NCBI GenBank assembly: GCA_964463255.1
Contig: CAYXBC010000032.1
Coordinates: 1-30,157 of the forward strand
DNA length: 30,157 bases
From: CAJBLF01 sp964463255
GTDB lineage: Bacteria; Patescibacteriota; Gracilibacteria; Absconditabacterales; Absconditicoccaceae
Reading direction: 5' to 3'
Both the position numbers and the translations under genes were made by a program. The notes beneath the pieces were generated by a model, which had not been told where the DNA came from, ran no database searches, and saw only the letters and a program-made list of their open reading frames with translations. This document shows positions 16,358 through 25,476 of this stretch, piece after piece. Within the stretch, counting starts at the first letter, position 1, and every line of letters begins with the position of its first letter.

Positions 16358-17107
16358 CTATTCCCTTGTCCCCTTCCCCTCCATTGTTTCGTAACATCTC
16401 TTAGCGGCTTCCTCTTGGGCTTTTTTCTTATTAGGACCAAATCATTCACTGACTTTCTTACCCACGATATATACTTCTGACCTATATTCCATGATATTTC
16501 CTTTTTCATCTACCACATGTTCGATATCCTTATATTCCGGTACAATCTTATGTTCTTTTTGCACTAGCTCCTGGATCATAGTCTTGTAGCTCTTCACCGG
16601 CGCTTTTTCAATCTTTTCGAGTTTGGAATAGATATGCCTTTCGATGAAACGTTCCGTCATCTCTATCCCGAGATCGATATAGATATATCCCATCAGGGCT
16701 TCCAATGTATCAGAAAGTATTGAGTCTTTTTTTCTGCCTTGTGATTTTTCTTCTCATTTACTAATGAAGACCATGCTATCCAATTTAATATCTTTGGCTA
16801 TCTCTGCTAAGATTTCTTCTCTGACCAATGCTATCTTGTAGAGGGTCATATTTGATTCCGCCATCTCCTTATGTCTCAGGAAGAGGAGTTTATTTATTAC
16901 GGCGCCCAGTATTCCATCACCCACAAATTCCAATCTCTCATTATGATTTACGGTATCTTTATAATCTGCTGCATAGGATTTATGGACGAATGCCAGCAAC
17001 ATAAGATTTTCATCCTGTATTTTATCAGGAGGAATACCTAATGACTCCATATAGCTAATTATTTCTTTTCTCTTCTTGAGTACATTCTCAAACATACTAC
17101 TCCACAT
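16358..17107 (-). CDS. rnc: ribonuclease III
   Basis: 249 aa, ATG at 17107. The RIIID signature NERLEFVGDGILG lies at about residues 60-72, and DTLEALMGYIYID at about 130 supplies the second acidic cluster. A double-stranded RNA-binding domain fills 155-245 (SYKTMIQELVQK...SEVYIVG, then NKKKAQEEAAKRCYE). It cuts double-stranded RNA in rRNA processing and mRNA turnover. TGA codes Gly twice. The last residues, KGTRE, and the TAG stop are made by heptamer repeat DNA, the same tail as the four-helix-bundle protein. It starts 12 nt after the LCP gene stop, so the two form an operon. Confidence 0.95.
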
Positions 17108-17119
17108 AGGATAAAAATA

Positions 17120-18595
17120 TTATTTATAATAACTAAATGGTCTAGTTACTAACTGGGTGATATATGAATTTCCCATCACCACCAGGAGATCTGATCACGA
17201 ATATTGCTGGATGAGCAGGGGATCAGGCGTTGTAATCACTGTATCTATGGTGATAAATTCTTTGAGGGTTTTTATTGTATTCTGGTATGCTCATGTTGTT
17301 ATAACATATACCGTCGTTCATGAGATGGGCTGGGAAAAATTTTCTACATCAATCACATCGAATGCATATTTTCTGAGTTTAATGGCAAGTTGATTAGCAA
17401 ATCCTTCGGATTTCTTGAGTGTCGATTTTGCGAACTTTTTATCTATACCATTGAGAAGAGTGATTTTATTGTCTTCTATGAGATATTCCTGATTGTGCGC
17501 CACAAAAAAAGCAAATTTCTTGGTATACTCATAGAACCCTACATCAGTAGCCTCTCCTCCATCAGGAATTATTGCAGATGCCCCATTAAATAATTCTCTC
17601 AGTGGGGTATAGAGGAAACAACCAGGATAGGAAAACTTATAAGTGATATTTGAACACTCTGTAGTATATCAGAATGAATAGGTGTTTTTAATTTTATCTA
17701 CGTATCTTACCATCCCTATCATCTCTTGGAGCGAGATATTCGTCGTCACCATCTTGGTATATTCACTGTATAATCCTTTGAGTTTGCTAATATTCCCTAT
17801 ACCATTCTTAATTATTTTATCCATGATTGCTTTCACTATCAGCTGTTGTCTTAATGATCTGGAAAAATCAGAAGTAGAATGTCTTGATCTGGCATATTCC
17901 AATGCTCTTTCACCACTCATAATACTCACTCCTGTATCAAAACGCACGGTCATAATCTCTCTTTCGTTTTTTGGATAGGTATAATCAGTAAATGCTTCAG
18001 GGACATCTACGGTGATACCATCAAGTACATCTATAATATTTTTAAATCCTTCAAAATCAATCAAAGCATAATACGGTGTTTTGATACCCATTATTTCTTC
18101 GAGCTTAGCAGAAAGTATATTTGCTCATGATGCGAGATTACCTTTATTTACATTGCGTGCAAAGAGTGCATTTATTCTACCGATCAGGTTTGTTTTTTCC
18201 TCTTGGACATATAAATCCCTTGGTACAGAAAGCATAGTCAATGCACCTAATTTAGGATTAAATGATGCTACCATTATAGAATCGGCAAGATATCCTCATG
18301 CATGTCCTTGTCATCAGAATCCCAGGATCATAACATTAATATTTCCCAATTCATCTTGTATCATATCATCACCCATGGTAGCAGATACTACATTTACCGT
18401 TCATTTACCGATATATGCTCAAAGTATCTGAGCGCCTTGCAACACAAATTTTGCCGCATAAAAGACTACAATTAAACAACAGATAATGATACATATTTTT
18501 GCAACACCAGCAAATCAGGAAAATGTACTATGTGAGACATAATTATCCATCTCTCCTATCGTCCTATTTTTGAATTTTCTCTTTCTGGACAGCAT
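17120..18595 (-). CDS. LytR-CpsA-Psr (LCP) family wall-polymer ligase with LytR_C domain
   Basis: 491 aa, ATG at 18595, TAA stop. A cytoplasmic start is followed by a membrane helix at about 33-58. The LCP domain runs from about 85 to 265: NVMILGFGGQGHAGG, LADSIMVASFNP, LSVPRDLYV, YALIDFEGFKNIIDVLDGI and EYARSRHSTSDFSRSLRQQ carry the Asp and Arg residues that bind the pyrophosphate. The C-terminal part (VYVITTGAYQNTI... to DLLVVMGN) resembles LytR_C. LCP enzymes transfer undecaprenyl-linked glycopolymers onto peptidoglycan outside the membrane. About eleven TGA=Gly. It pairs functionally with MurG and the pyruvyl transferase of this window. Confidence 0.92.
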
Positions 18596-18911
18596 ATCCT
18601 TATTCTCTCATAATAAAAAATAATCGTAGGTTTTCTTATATCCTTATCTACGTTCCAAATTCATCATCGGGGTTATAGTATATTTTTTTCTAACATCAAG
18701 CAGAAATGACCAAATTTCCGATATCTCAATATGGATTCTTTTAGAAATCATAAAAAAAATAAAAAAAGTCAAATCTATTTTATTCCTCCCTCCATAAAAT
18801 TTGCAAAATCCGCATTTCTGACTACACTTGATGAGTATATATTACGATATAAAATACTACAATTCCCTTTCATTATCAAATATCGCTTTTTAGTCATTAG
18901 GCAAGAGCACT
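18596..18911. other. divergent intergenic region between LCP and pilT
   Basis: AT-rich DNA with the LCP promoter candidate. On the plus strand the run TTGATGAGTATATATTACG before ATAAAAT may hold the pilT promoter, but spacing is ambiguous. No gene seen. Confidence 0.5.
18672..18699 (-). promoter_or_regulatory. candidate promoter for the LCP-rnc operon
   Basis: TTGATG, 16 nt, TATAAC on the minus strand; transcription would start near 18665, about 70 nt before the ATG. Confidence 0.45.
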
Positions 18912-19979
18912 ATGGCAAACGCATTCAATATCGAAGAGATTCTTCCGCTTATAGAAAAAAATCCTAATATCTCTGATCTCCATCTTTCTGGTGAAGAGAC
19001 TATTTCGTATAGAGTAAATGGCGAAATTGTTAGAGAAGAAAGTGCAGGTACTTTGAGTAATGAATCTATGGAAATTATCCTCAGACAACTCTTTCAAGGT
19101 AATCCTCAGAGATTTGATAAATTTCTTGGCGATAAGGAAAGTGATTTCGCTTATGTTTCAAAAAGTGGTGTCCCTTATAGGGTAAATGCATATTTCAAGA
19201 CAGGAAGGATAGGAGTAGTAATGAGAAAAATTAATGCTATGGCCAAGAAGGTTGAAGAAATTATCTTCTCTGATATCGCAGATAGTATCAAAAAAAATAT
19301 TCTCTCTGCCAAAAAATGACTTTATTTAGTCACTGGACCTACCTGATCAGGTAAATCAACATCTTTGGTCGCTATGATCAATCATCTCAACGATACAAGA
19401 AGTGAAAATCTTATTACGATAGAGGATCCTATTGAATTTATCTTCGAACCCAAACAGTGTATCGTCTCTCAGAGAGAAATTTGACATGATACGCGATCAT
19501 TTTCAAATGCCCTTAGAGCCGCTATGCGTGAAGACCCTAATATTATCTTTGTAGGTGAAATTCGTGATAGAGAAACCGCTGAATCTGTTCTCAGCCTTGC
19601 AGAGACTGGTCATCTCGTATTTTCTACTTTACATACCAATTCCGCAGCAAATACAGTAAATAGATATATCTCCTTTTTTCCACCTGAAATCCAAAGTAGT
19701 GTTAGTGATAGATTAGCAGAAACACTCTTGGGTATACAATCACAGTTCCTCGTTAAGACCAAAGATGGAAAATCTAGAGTAGGTATCTTTGAAGTTATGA
19801 TCAATACTATCTCTATCAAAAATAATATTAAAAAAAGAGCTATTGATCAAATTGATAGTATCATCGAGACTTCCTCACTTATTGGTATGATTAATTTAAA
19901 AAAATATGCCCAAAGACTTATCGATAAAGAGATTATCGATCCAAAAGATGTCGAATGGCTCTTTTGAGTAGGACAATAA
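18912..19979 (+). CDS. pilT: PilT/PilU-type pilus retraction ATPase
   Basis: 355 aa, ATG at 18912, TAA stop. The N-terminal part (NISDLHLSGEETISYRVNGE) is the PAS-like region of the family. Walker A is GPTGSGKST at about residues 142-150, with its second Gly coded by TGA. ITIEDPIEF is the Asp box, ALRAAMREDPNIIFVGEIRD the Walker B region, and TGHLVFSTLHTNSA the His box. It is a hexameric cytoplasmic motor that depolymerises type IV pili, giving twitching and DNA pulling. No pilB, pilC or pilin is in the window. Three TGA=Gly in all, plus one in the tail. Together with ComEC it suggests natural transformation. Confidence 0.95.
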
Positions 19980-20013
19980 TAATTCTAATCTTTTACTGTT
20001 TTATTTTTATGGT

Positions 20014-20292
20014 ATGGATACTCCATGATCCTATAGATGAGGTACCTACAAGCAACATATCTCACGCAAAGAAATAGAAATTATGAAAAAGAATATGAAG
20101 AAAGTACCTGTAATCCAATTAAAGACTGAAATATATCATAATAAAGAAATTAATGAAGCAGAAAAAATATTAGGAACCCTATCATCAGAACCATCAACAT
20201 CACCTCAAATATCAGACAACAATCAACCCACCCATCACAGATTTCTTTCTCGATTCACCTCATTACGAAACCGTTTTATTTCCCTCTTCTAA
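20014..20292 (+). CDS. small hypothetical protein
   Basis: 92 aa, found by letting TGA be Gly: from the ATG at 20014 it reads MDTPGSYRGGTYKQHISRKE (two TGA), then MKKNMKKVPVIQLK. A shorter start at 20083 is also possible. Thr-, Ser- and Pro-rich middle, basic end (FLSRFTSLRNRF). No family recognised. It sits 34 nt after pilT and 7 nt before the next gene, so it is part of the pilT operon. Confidence 0.6.
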
Positions 20293-20299
20293 TCCTCTT

Positions 20300-20710
20300 A
20301 TGACAAATATCGATCTTATTAAATCAAAACTTCCCAATATTCTTCGGGAACCTGCCGAAAAATTTACTATTCCGGATGAATTTTTGATTTCTATGCCCGA
20401 TATTATTATCTTAATTCTAAATTCTAAATCTATGGATGCTTCCGAAGAGAAACAATCACGATTCAATCTTCTTCCTGTTATGAGCAAAGATCAGATAGAT
20501 AAACTTAGAGATATCTTGACTAGGGAAAAGGTTAAACTCCAAGAGATCGACCAAAAATATGAGAATAAAAAAACAGAACTTAAAAATAAATATATGCAGA
20601 AGTGGGAAGATACAACATATACCAAAAAAATAGAAGATATTAAAATCAAAGAAGCTCAGCATGAAAAAATAGAAAATCAGCAAGCAGAAGATTTACTCAC
20701 TCAAATATAA
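20300..20710 (+). CDS. hypothetical protein with C-terminal coiled coil
   Basis: 136 aa, ATG at 20300, TAA stop, no TGA. Residues 1-70 are mixed (LPNILREPAEKFTIPDEFL). Residues 72-130 are a continuous charged helix (KDQIDKLRDILTREKVKLQE, KKTELKNKYMQKWED), a probable coiled coil. Not recognised. It is tightly packed with its neighbours (7 nt and 6 nt gaps) and follows pilT, so a pilus- or membrane-related role is possible but unproven. Confidence 0.75.
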   Translation: MTNIDLIKSKLPNILREPAEKFTIPDEFLISMPDIIILILNSKSMDASEEKQSRFNLLPVMSKDQIDKLRDILTREKVKLQEIDQKYENKKTELKNKYMQKWEDTTYTKKIEDIKIKEAQHEKIENQQAEDLLTQI

Positions 20711-20716
20711 TCATCT

Positions 20717-21211
20717 ATGAAAAATTTATATAATCATTTTATTTATCATTTAAGATCTTATAGATCATTCCATTTTCTATTCTTTACTTTTATTCTCTGC
20801 CTCACTTCGGTAGCTATCTACCAAGTAAATAAAAGTTATGCAGCGCAAGATCTTTTGGAACAAGCATTTCAACCTGCATTGAGTAATGAAACTATTATTA
20901 ATCTCTGATTAGGAAAAGATGCAGTAGGAAATGAAATTCTTAAATCATCAATTATAAATTTAAAAGGTGATACTCAAGCTCCACTCATTGTAAGGATAAC
21001 AAAATTCCTTTTAAGGATAACTATGGTTCTTTCTGTGACTATGGTTATTTTTAATGCTATTATGTGGATAATTGAATCAGCAAAATGAGGTGATGTTAAA
21101 GATGCAAAAAAAAATATTACTTTTATTGTGATAGGGATACTTTTAGCGCTTATGAGTCTTGGTATTATTAATCTTATTAGCTCTATTACTATTAGTTCAT
21201 TAACTATGTAA
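20717..21211 (+). CDS. TrbC/VirB2-like small membrane protein (1)
   Basis: 164 aa, ATG at 20717, TAA stop, two TGA=Gly. Signal-like helix at residues 16-41 ending near YAAQD, then a polar stretch, and two hydrophobic helices at about 90-118 and 130-158, separated by a GDVKDAKKNI turn. This helix-(K/G)D..K..(K)-helix form is seen in VirB2/TrbC pilin-like proteins. In CPR genomes such genes often sit near type IV pilus ATPases. The assignment rests on topology only. Confidence 0.65.
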
Positions 21212-21234
21212 TATATTTTATTTTTCTCCTTATT

Positions 21235-21618
21235 ATGGTAAAAAATTTTATTCATGCTATTATATTCGCAACTTTTGGTTTCACCTGTATTTTTTCCACC
21301 TATGCTATTCTTATAGAGATTCCTCAAAACGCAGGAAATCCTGATGTTGTAGTAACATGACCAGCACAAATTGATGAATCTACTGCGAGCGAAAGCACAT
21401 TATTTGATCTTATACAGATTATAAATACCTATCTCCGATTCTCTATAGGTGTTGTAGCTATGGGAGTGTTAATTTATTGATGAATAAAACTTATCACGGG
21501 ACAGGGTGATCCCGCAAAAATGAAAGAAGCTAATAAATTACTTATGTGAGCTTTGATTGGTATTTTAGTGGCTATTTTCTCCTATGCTCTCGTTAGACTT
21601 ATCATAAATATCTTATAA
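21235..21618 (+). CDS. TrbC/VirB2-like small membrane protein (2)
   Basis: 127 aa, ATG at 21235, TAA stop, four TGA=Gly. N-terminal signal helix (FATFGFTCIFSTYA), a short exposed part, then two membrane helices (RFSIGVVAMGVLIYGG and GALIGILVAIFSYALVRLII) joined by ITGQGDPAKMKEANKLL. The pattern is the same as in the gene 23 nt upstream and closer to classical TrbC/VirB2. Cleaved VirB2-type subunits build conjugative pili; no VirB4, VirB6 or VirD4 gene is visible here to support a secretion system. Confidence 0.7.
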
Positions 21619-21994
21619 TGTAAAAGTTTCTGACATTCTCTTTTTTTCCCATTTTCTTAAAAATTATTCCTATTTGTCTATCTTGGCAAAAATAGTCGAC
21701 AGGATATAGATTCTTTCTCTTAAACATATTCTCTACTCTATTTTCTTTTTATGGTTTGGTTATTAACAATCTAACATTCCTATATTCTCTCTAAAATTTA
21801 CATTACTTAGCTTCTTATTTAGGAAGATCATCTGTTTGACGTATTGTTAATATTTCTTCTTTATATATTATATATTAATTTTCTAAATTAAAATATATAT
21901 ATTTATACTACGGCTTTTTTCTCTGACATATATTATCGGTTGAATTTTTTTTTAAGATACATATACCATTGCTGTTTTATTTTCCTTTTCCTGA
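21619..21994. other. AT-rich gap without a gene
   Basis: No frame of interest. A plus-strand TTGACG at 21836 followed by TTTATA/TTATAT-rich DNA may be the promoter of the next gene. Confidence 0.5.
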
Positions 21995-22405
21995 ATGAAA
22001 GATATTATCAAAAGAGTTGTTATTAGTATTATATCATGAATGTTTCTTGGATATCTCGCATATCTCTTTTTTCAGGGGACTATTATCGTACAGTGATGAT
22101 TTGTTGAATATAATACAGCTTATTATCTCGTTCTTATCGCTATATTTCTTTTCCTCTTTATATTTTTTGGTGTTTATCCTGTTCACTTTAGACTTACTAA
22201 AGCTACATTATTTGTCTTTGGTTTAGGATTGATCGTTATCTGAGATACTGTACTTCTCAATGATGTGTCTCATTATGTCTATGTTGGCGATATATTTAAG
22301 GTTATTGGTGTTATTTTAACTTTATTAGCACGAAGCAATACTCTTATCACTGATAAGATTGCTAAAAAAACAAAAGAAAGAAATGTCGAAATTATAGAGA
22401 TATAG
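21995..22405 (+). CDS. small membrane protein, four predicted helices
   Basis: 136 aa, ATG at 21995, TAG stop, about four TGA=Gly. Hydrophobic helices at about 6-25, 41-62, 70-87 and 97-113; the C-terminus is basic and cytoplasmic (RSNTLITDKIAKKTKERN). Not assigned to a family. It stands alone upstream of the tRNA region. Confidence 0.75.
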
Positions 22406-22457
22406 AAGTAAATAATTAATAATGACTAATGAATAATGAAATAATATTGTTGTTTAT

Positions 22458-22570
22458 ATAGACGTAGTTCAATTGCCCACCACAGGTGGATAAAGCTAGA
22501 ACATTTCTCCCGTAGGACTACGGGCAAGGTTGCGGGTATATCTCCTATAGGTAGATTCGAGTTCAAGCTA
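22458..22570 (+). ncRNA. tRNA-Gly-like locus with three hairpin inserts (relic or novel RNA)
   Basis: Four blocks are identical or nearly so to the tRNA-Gly 15 nt downstream, in order: CGTAGTTCAATTG, GCTAGAACATTTC, AGGTTGCGGG and TTCGAGT. Between them lie extra sequences, each self-complementary: CCACC-aca-GGTGG in the D loop, CCCGTA-ggac-TACGGG in place of the anticodon arm, and ATCT-CCTATAGG-t-AGAT in the T loop. The 3' T-stem strand and acceptor end are not conserved, though TATATA runs flank both ends. It has no normal anticodon, so it is not a working tRNA. Confidence 0.6.
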
Positions 22571-22587
22571 ATATATATACATTTTAT

Positions 22588-22664
22588 GCAGGCGTAGTTC
22601 AATTGGCTAGAACATTTCCTTGCCAAGGAAGAGGTTGCGGGTTCGAGTCCCGTCGCTTGCTCCA
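22588..22664 (+). tRNA. tRNA-Gly, anticodon GCC
   Basis: 77 nt including the encoded CCA. Acceptor GCAGGCG/CGCTTGC pairs (one G-T), D stem GTTC/GAAC, anticodon loop TTGCCAA with GCC, T stem GCGGG/CCCGT and T loop TTCGAGT, discriminator T. It reads GGY. The tRNA needed for UGA=Gly (anticodon UCA) is not in the window. Confidence 0.97.
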
Positions 22665-22725
22665 TAAAATATCCAACCAACAGCAAGCTCTAGGATAAAT
22701 CCCGTCGCTTGCTCCATAAAATATC
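22648..22725 (+). repeat. 26-bp direct repeat of the tRNA-Gly 3' end (att-like)
   Basis: The 26 bp covering the last part of the tRNA and 9 nt beyond (22648-22673) recur exactly at 22700-22725, 26 bp apart. Such duplications mark tRNA-directed integration. Here nothing remains between the copies. Confidence 0.8.
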
Positions 22726-22736
22726 ATCATAGAAGG

Positions 22737-22758
22737 TCTGGCATACGTCAGATTTTTT
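22737..22758 (+). terminator. terminator after tRNA-Gly
   Basis: TCTGGC-atac-GTCAGA stem (one G-T pair) followed by six T. Confidence 0.75.
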
Positions 22759-22813
22759 GCTTTTTCAGAGAAAAGGAATATACTTGGTATGATTTACCTT
22801 TTCCTTATTTTCT

Positions 22814-25204
22814 ATGCCTAATAAAGAGAAGATTCAACAAGACATAGAATCGAAAATAAAAGAACTGGATGGTCTTAAATCCAGGATTTTACATGAAGTC
22901 GAACAAACTCAAAAAGATACTTTAGAACAACAACAAAAACAATTAGAACAAAATATACAAGTATTACAAAAACAATTAGACGAATTTAAGGATATAGAAA
23001 TTACAACAAATACTCAGCAAGCGGGACTTGAAACCAAAAAACTCAAAAATACTATTGAAATTGATAGAGATTGGACCTATGAACTTATTACATGAACAAA
23101 AATGCATGAGAAATTATTGACGGTGCTTTGATCGGAAGCAAAGGTTGAAACTTTCGCTCTAGAGATAGATAAAGTCGTTAGAAAATATCTTGATCAGGAA
23201 TTGTCTGGAGTTTCCAATGCTATCAAAAATGGTATGTCTGTTGGTATCCAATTTGCTATGATGGAGACACTTATTAGCCAATGATCTCAATGATCCACCC
23301 AATTTTTCGAATCATTTTCTACTTTTCAATCATCTTCATCAACAACAAAATCATTTGAATGACTCTATAAAATTTTTGGTAAATTATGATCTGCAAATCA
23401 ATTTTATCTTCTTGCCAATAAAGTACAGAATCTTACCCGATGGTTATCTGATCATTCTAATACTATTACTACCTCTGATAATATTCCAGAACTCATCGAT
23501 CCCAATCAATTTAGAAAATTACTCAATCAACCTGTTTGGTCGGATCCCAAGCAAATCATTACTTTGGAGATTTCCAAAATACTTACTTTACACTCTTCTT
23601 CCGTAGATATCCATGCAGGTGAAGCTGAACTCAAAAAAATAATTGATAATGAACAAATTTCTTCCGTGATTACTGATGGTACTATCTCTTCTATCCAAAA
23701 ATCCCTTGGTACAGCTGATAAACTCCTAGATACTAGAGGAAATATCAAAGATAAAGCTACAGGTATGATAGATAAAATTTCCTGACTTCTAGATATCGAC
23801 ATACCATTCCTTGGAAATCTTGGCGAACTTATGTGAATGAAATTTCCGACAGATTTTCTGGAAAGAAAAAAAGATGGGGGAGTTATTAACTTCATTCTTT
23901 GAATCTTAGGTTTTCAGGGATGAATTAAATGACTTCATAAGTCCTATATTAAAGAAAAATTGGATGCTTCCGATATCGATGATTCTTTTATTTCTGCTTG
24001 ATTCGCCTCTTATCTCAAACATACTGATGCCTCTCTTACCCATGATTCGGCCACAAGTATTTGGAAAACCTGTTGATTACGTGCTCCTACTACGCTTATA
24101 GAAACATCTATCAAATCTAAACTTCCTACTGATTATGCTGCGCTCAAGCAGGCATTGGTCGATACTATCCAAGATACTAAACTCAATCCTCTTATGGTCG
24201 CGAAATTTGCTCCTCAAACCATTTCTACCCAACAGTGACAACAGGTCGTCGATATGACCAAGGTAATTGCTAATAAAGATACTTTTGCTGATACATATCT
24301 TAAATTCATTATCCCTACACTCATTGATCCTAGTAATCACGATTTTATCTCATCTCCTCATGTAGATAAGGATACATTTATCCTTGCCGTCCTATGAGCA
24401 CTTAGTGGTGATAAATATTTTATAGAAGGGATTAACTTATGATTGATACCATCTTCTACGTATGCACCAGCTACTCCTCCTGAAGTAGTAGTTACCCCTC
24501 CACCTTCTCCTGATTTAGTAGCTTGATGATTAGGGTTAGAGGTTGTGAATTCAAAAATTAATTATACCAAAGGTAATTTTAGTCCTGATCAGAAGATACA
24601 TATCGACTTTCTCATCAAAACTATGCAGGAAAAGGGGATTATTGATCCCAATACCCAGATAGGCATTCTTTCTGTTATTGGTAAAGAATCTCAATTTATC
24701 CCTCATACAGAAAGATCGTATGCTTCCACCTCCAATCGTATTATTAGGAATATTTTTGGTGCAAGAGTTGTAAAATATTCAGAATCCCAATTGGAAACCC
24801 TCAAAAAATCAGATAAAAATTTCTTCGATGCTGTCTACTGATCTCAGGCAACTCCTTTTTTATGATGGGATACGGAAAATACCCAACCAGGGGATGGCTA
24901 CAAATATAGGGGAAGGGGATTTAATCAATTAAGCTTCAAACACAATTATAAGCTTTATGGTAATATGATTGGTGTCGATCTTGTCAAAAATCCTGACCTC
25001 TTAAATACTCCTGATATTGCTGCCAAAGTCGCATTGGCTTTTTTCACAAAATGAGTAGAGTATGCTACTCTTCCCAAATTTATCGACAAACAGGATGCTG
25101 CTAAATATTTTGCTGATCTCAACTCTGGAGGAAATAATGGTCCATATATATCGAGTGTTGTCCAGACATCTAATAACTTTGATATCCAGACAGCGGTCAC
25201 ATAA
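22814..25204 (+). CDS. large protein with coiled-coil N-terminus and C-terminal GH19/lysozyme-like lytic domain
   Basis: 796 aa, ATG at 22814, TAA stop, about twenty TGA=Gly. Residues 5-80 are a coiled coil (EQQQKQLEQNIQVLQKQLDE). Residues 90-560 are Ser/Thr-rich and mostly unassigned, ending in a Pro-rich linker (TPPEVVVTPPPSPDLVA). Residues 575-796 look like GH19 chitinase/endolysin: GILSVIGKESQFIPHTERSY with candidate catalytic Glu 625 and 633, then YKYRGRGFNQLSFKHNYKLYG and KNPDLLNTPDIAAKVALAFF. Such domains cut peptidoglycan or chitin. There is no signal peptide, so it may be released by lysis or a special secretion route, or act on the cell's own wall. A role in attack on prey is inference. 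Confidence 0.85.
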
Positions 25205-25262
25205 TATCTGTTGTTTTTCCCATCTGAAGGAGTATATATCTGGTATAAAAAAAAACTAAAAT

Positions 25263-25276
25263 CAGAAAGGAGGTTT
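25263..25276 (+). promoter_or_regulatory. strong Shine-Dalgarno site
   Basis: AGAAAGGAGGT 6-7 nt before the ATG at 25280, the clearest ribosome site in the window; it decides this small gene's start. Confidence 0.8.
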
Positions 25277-25279
25277 ATT

Positions 25280-25402
25280 ATGAGAAAATGTAATTTGCAT
25301 AAAAAAATGCGCGTGTCTATTAAAAATAGAACCAAACGAAGAGCTATTAAACTTAAGAAATTCCAACAAAAACTGAGTAAGACCTATGAAAAAAAGAATT
25401 AA
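25280..25402 (+). CDS. 40-aa very basic protein
   Basis: ATG at 25280 with an excellent ribosome site, TAA stop, and a strong terminator right after. The sequence begins MRKCNLHKKMRVSIKNRTKR and is about 45% Lys/Arg. The size and charge are those of the smallest ribosomal proteins, but it does not match bL34, bL35 or bL36 as I know them. It could be a lineage-specific ribosomal or RNA-binding protein. It is real as judged by signals, unknown as to function. Confidence 0.75.
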   Translation: MRKCNLHKKMRVSIKNRTKRRAIKLKKFQQKLSKTYEKKN

Positions 25403-25416
25403 CACTGTTGTTAGCT

Positions 25417-25455
25417 AAATCCGAACCTTGGTTTTTCCGGTTCGGATTTTTCCTA
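25417..25455. terminator. strong terminator, usable in both directions
   Basis: AAATCCGAACC / GGTTCGGATTT, an 11-bp perfect stem with T runs on the plus side. It separates the plus-strand genes from the convergent minus-strand trio. Confidence 0.9.
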
Positions 25456-25476
25456 TTTTTTTTCCGAACAAATAAT

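Noticed and set aside
3165..16394. Plus-strand frames rich in FPIP, LFPIPCS and similar
   Set aside because: They are the reverse strand of the heptamer repeats and lie opposite real genes or in gaps.
22426..22686. Minus-strand frame reading MEQATGLEPATSS
   Set aside because: It is the antisense of the tRNA-Gly gene, a common false protein in annotations.
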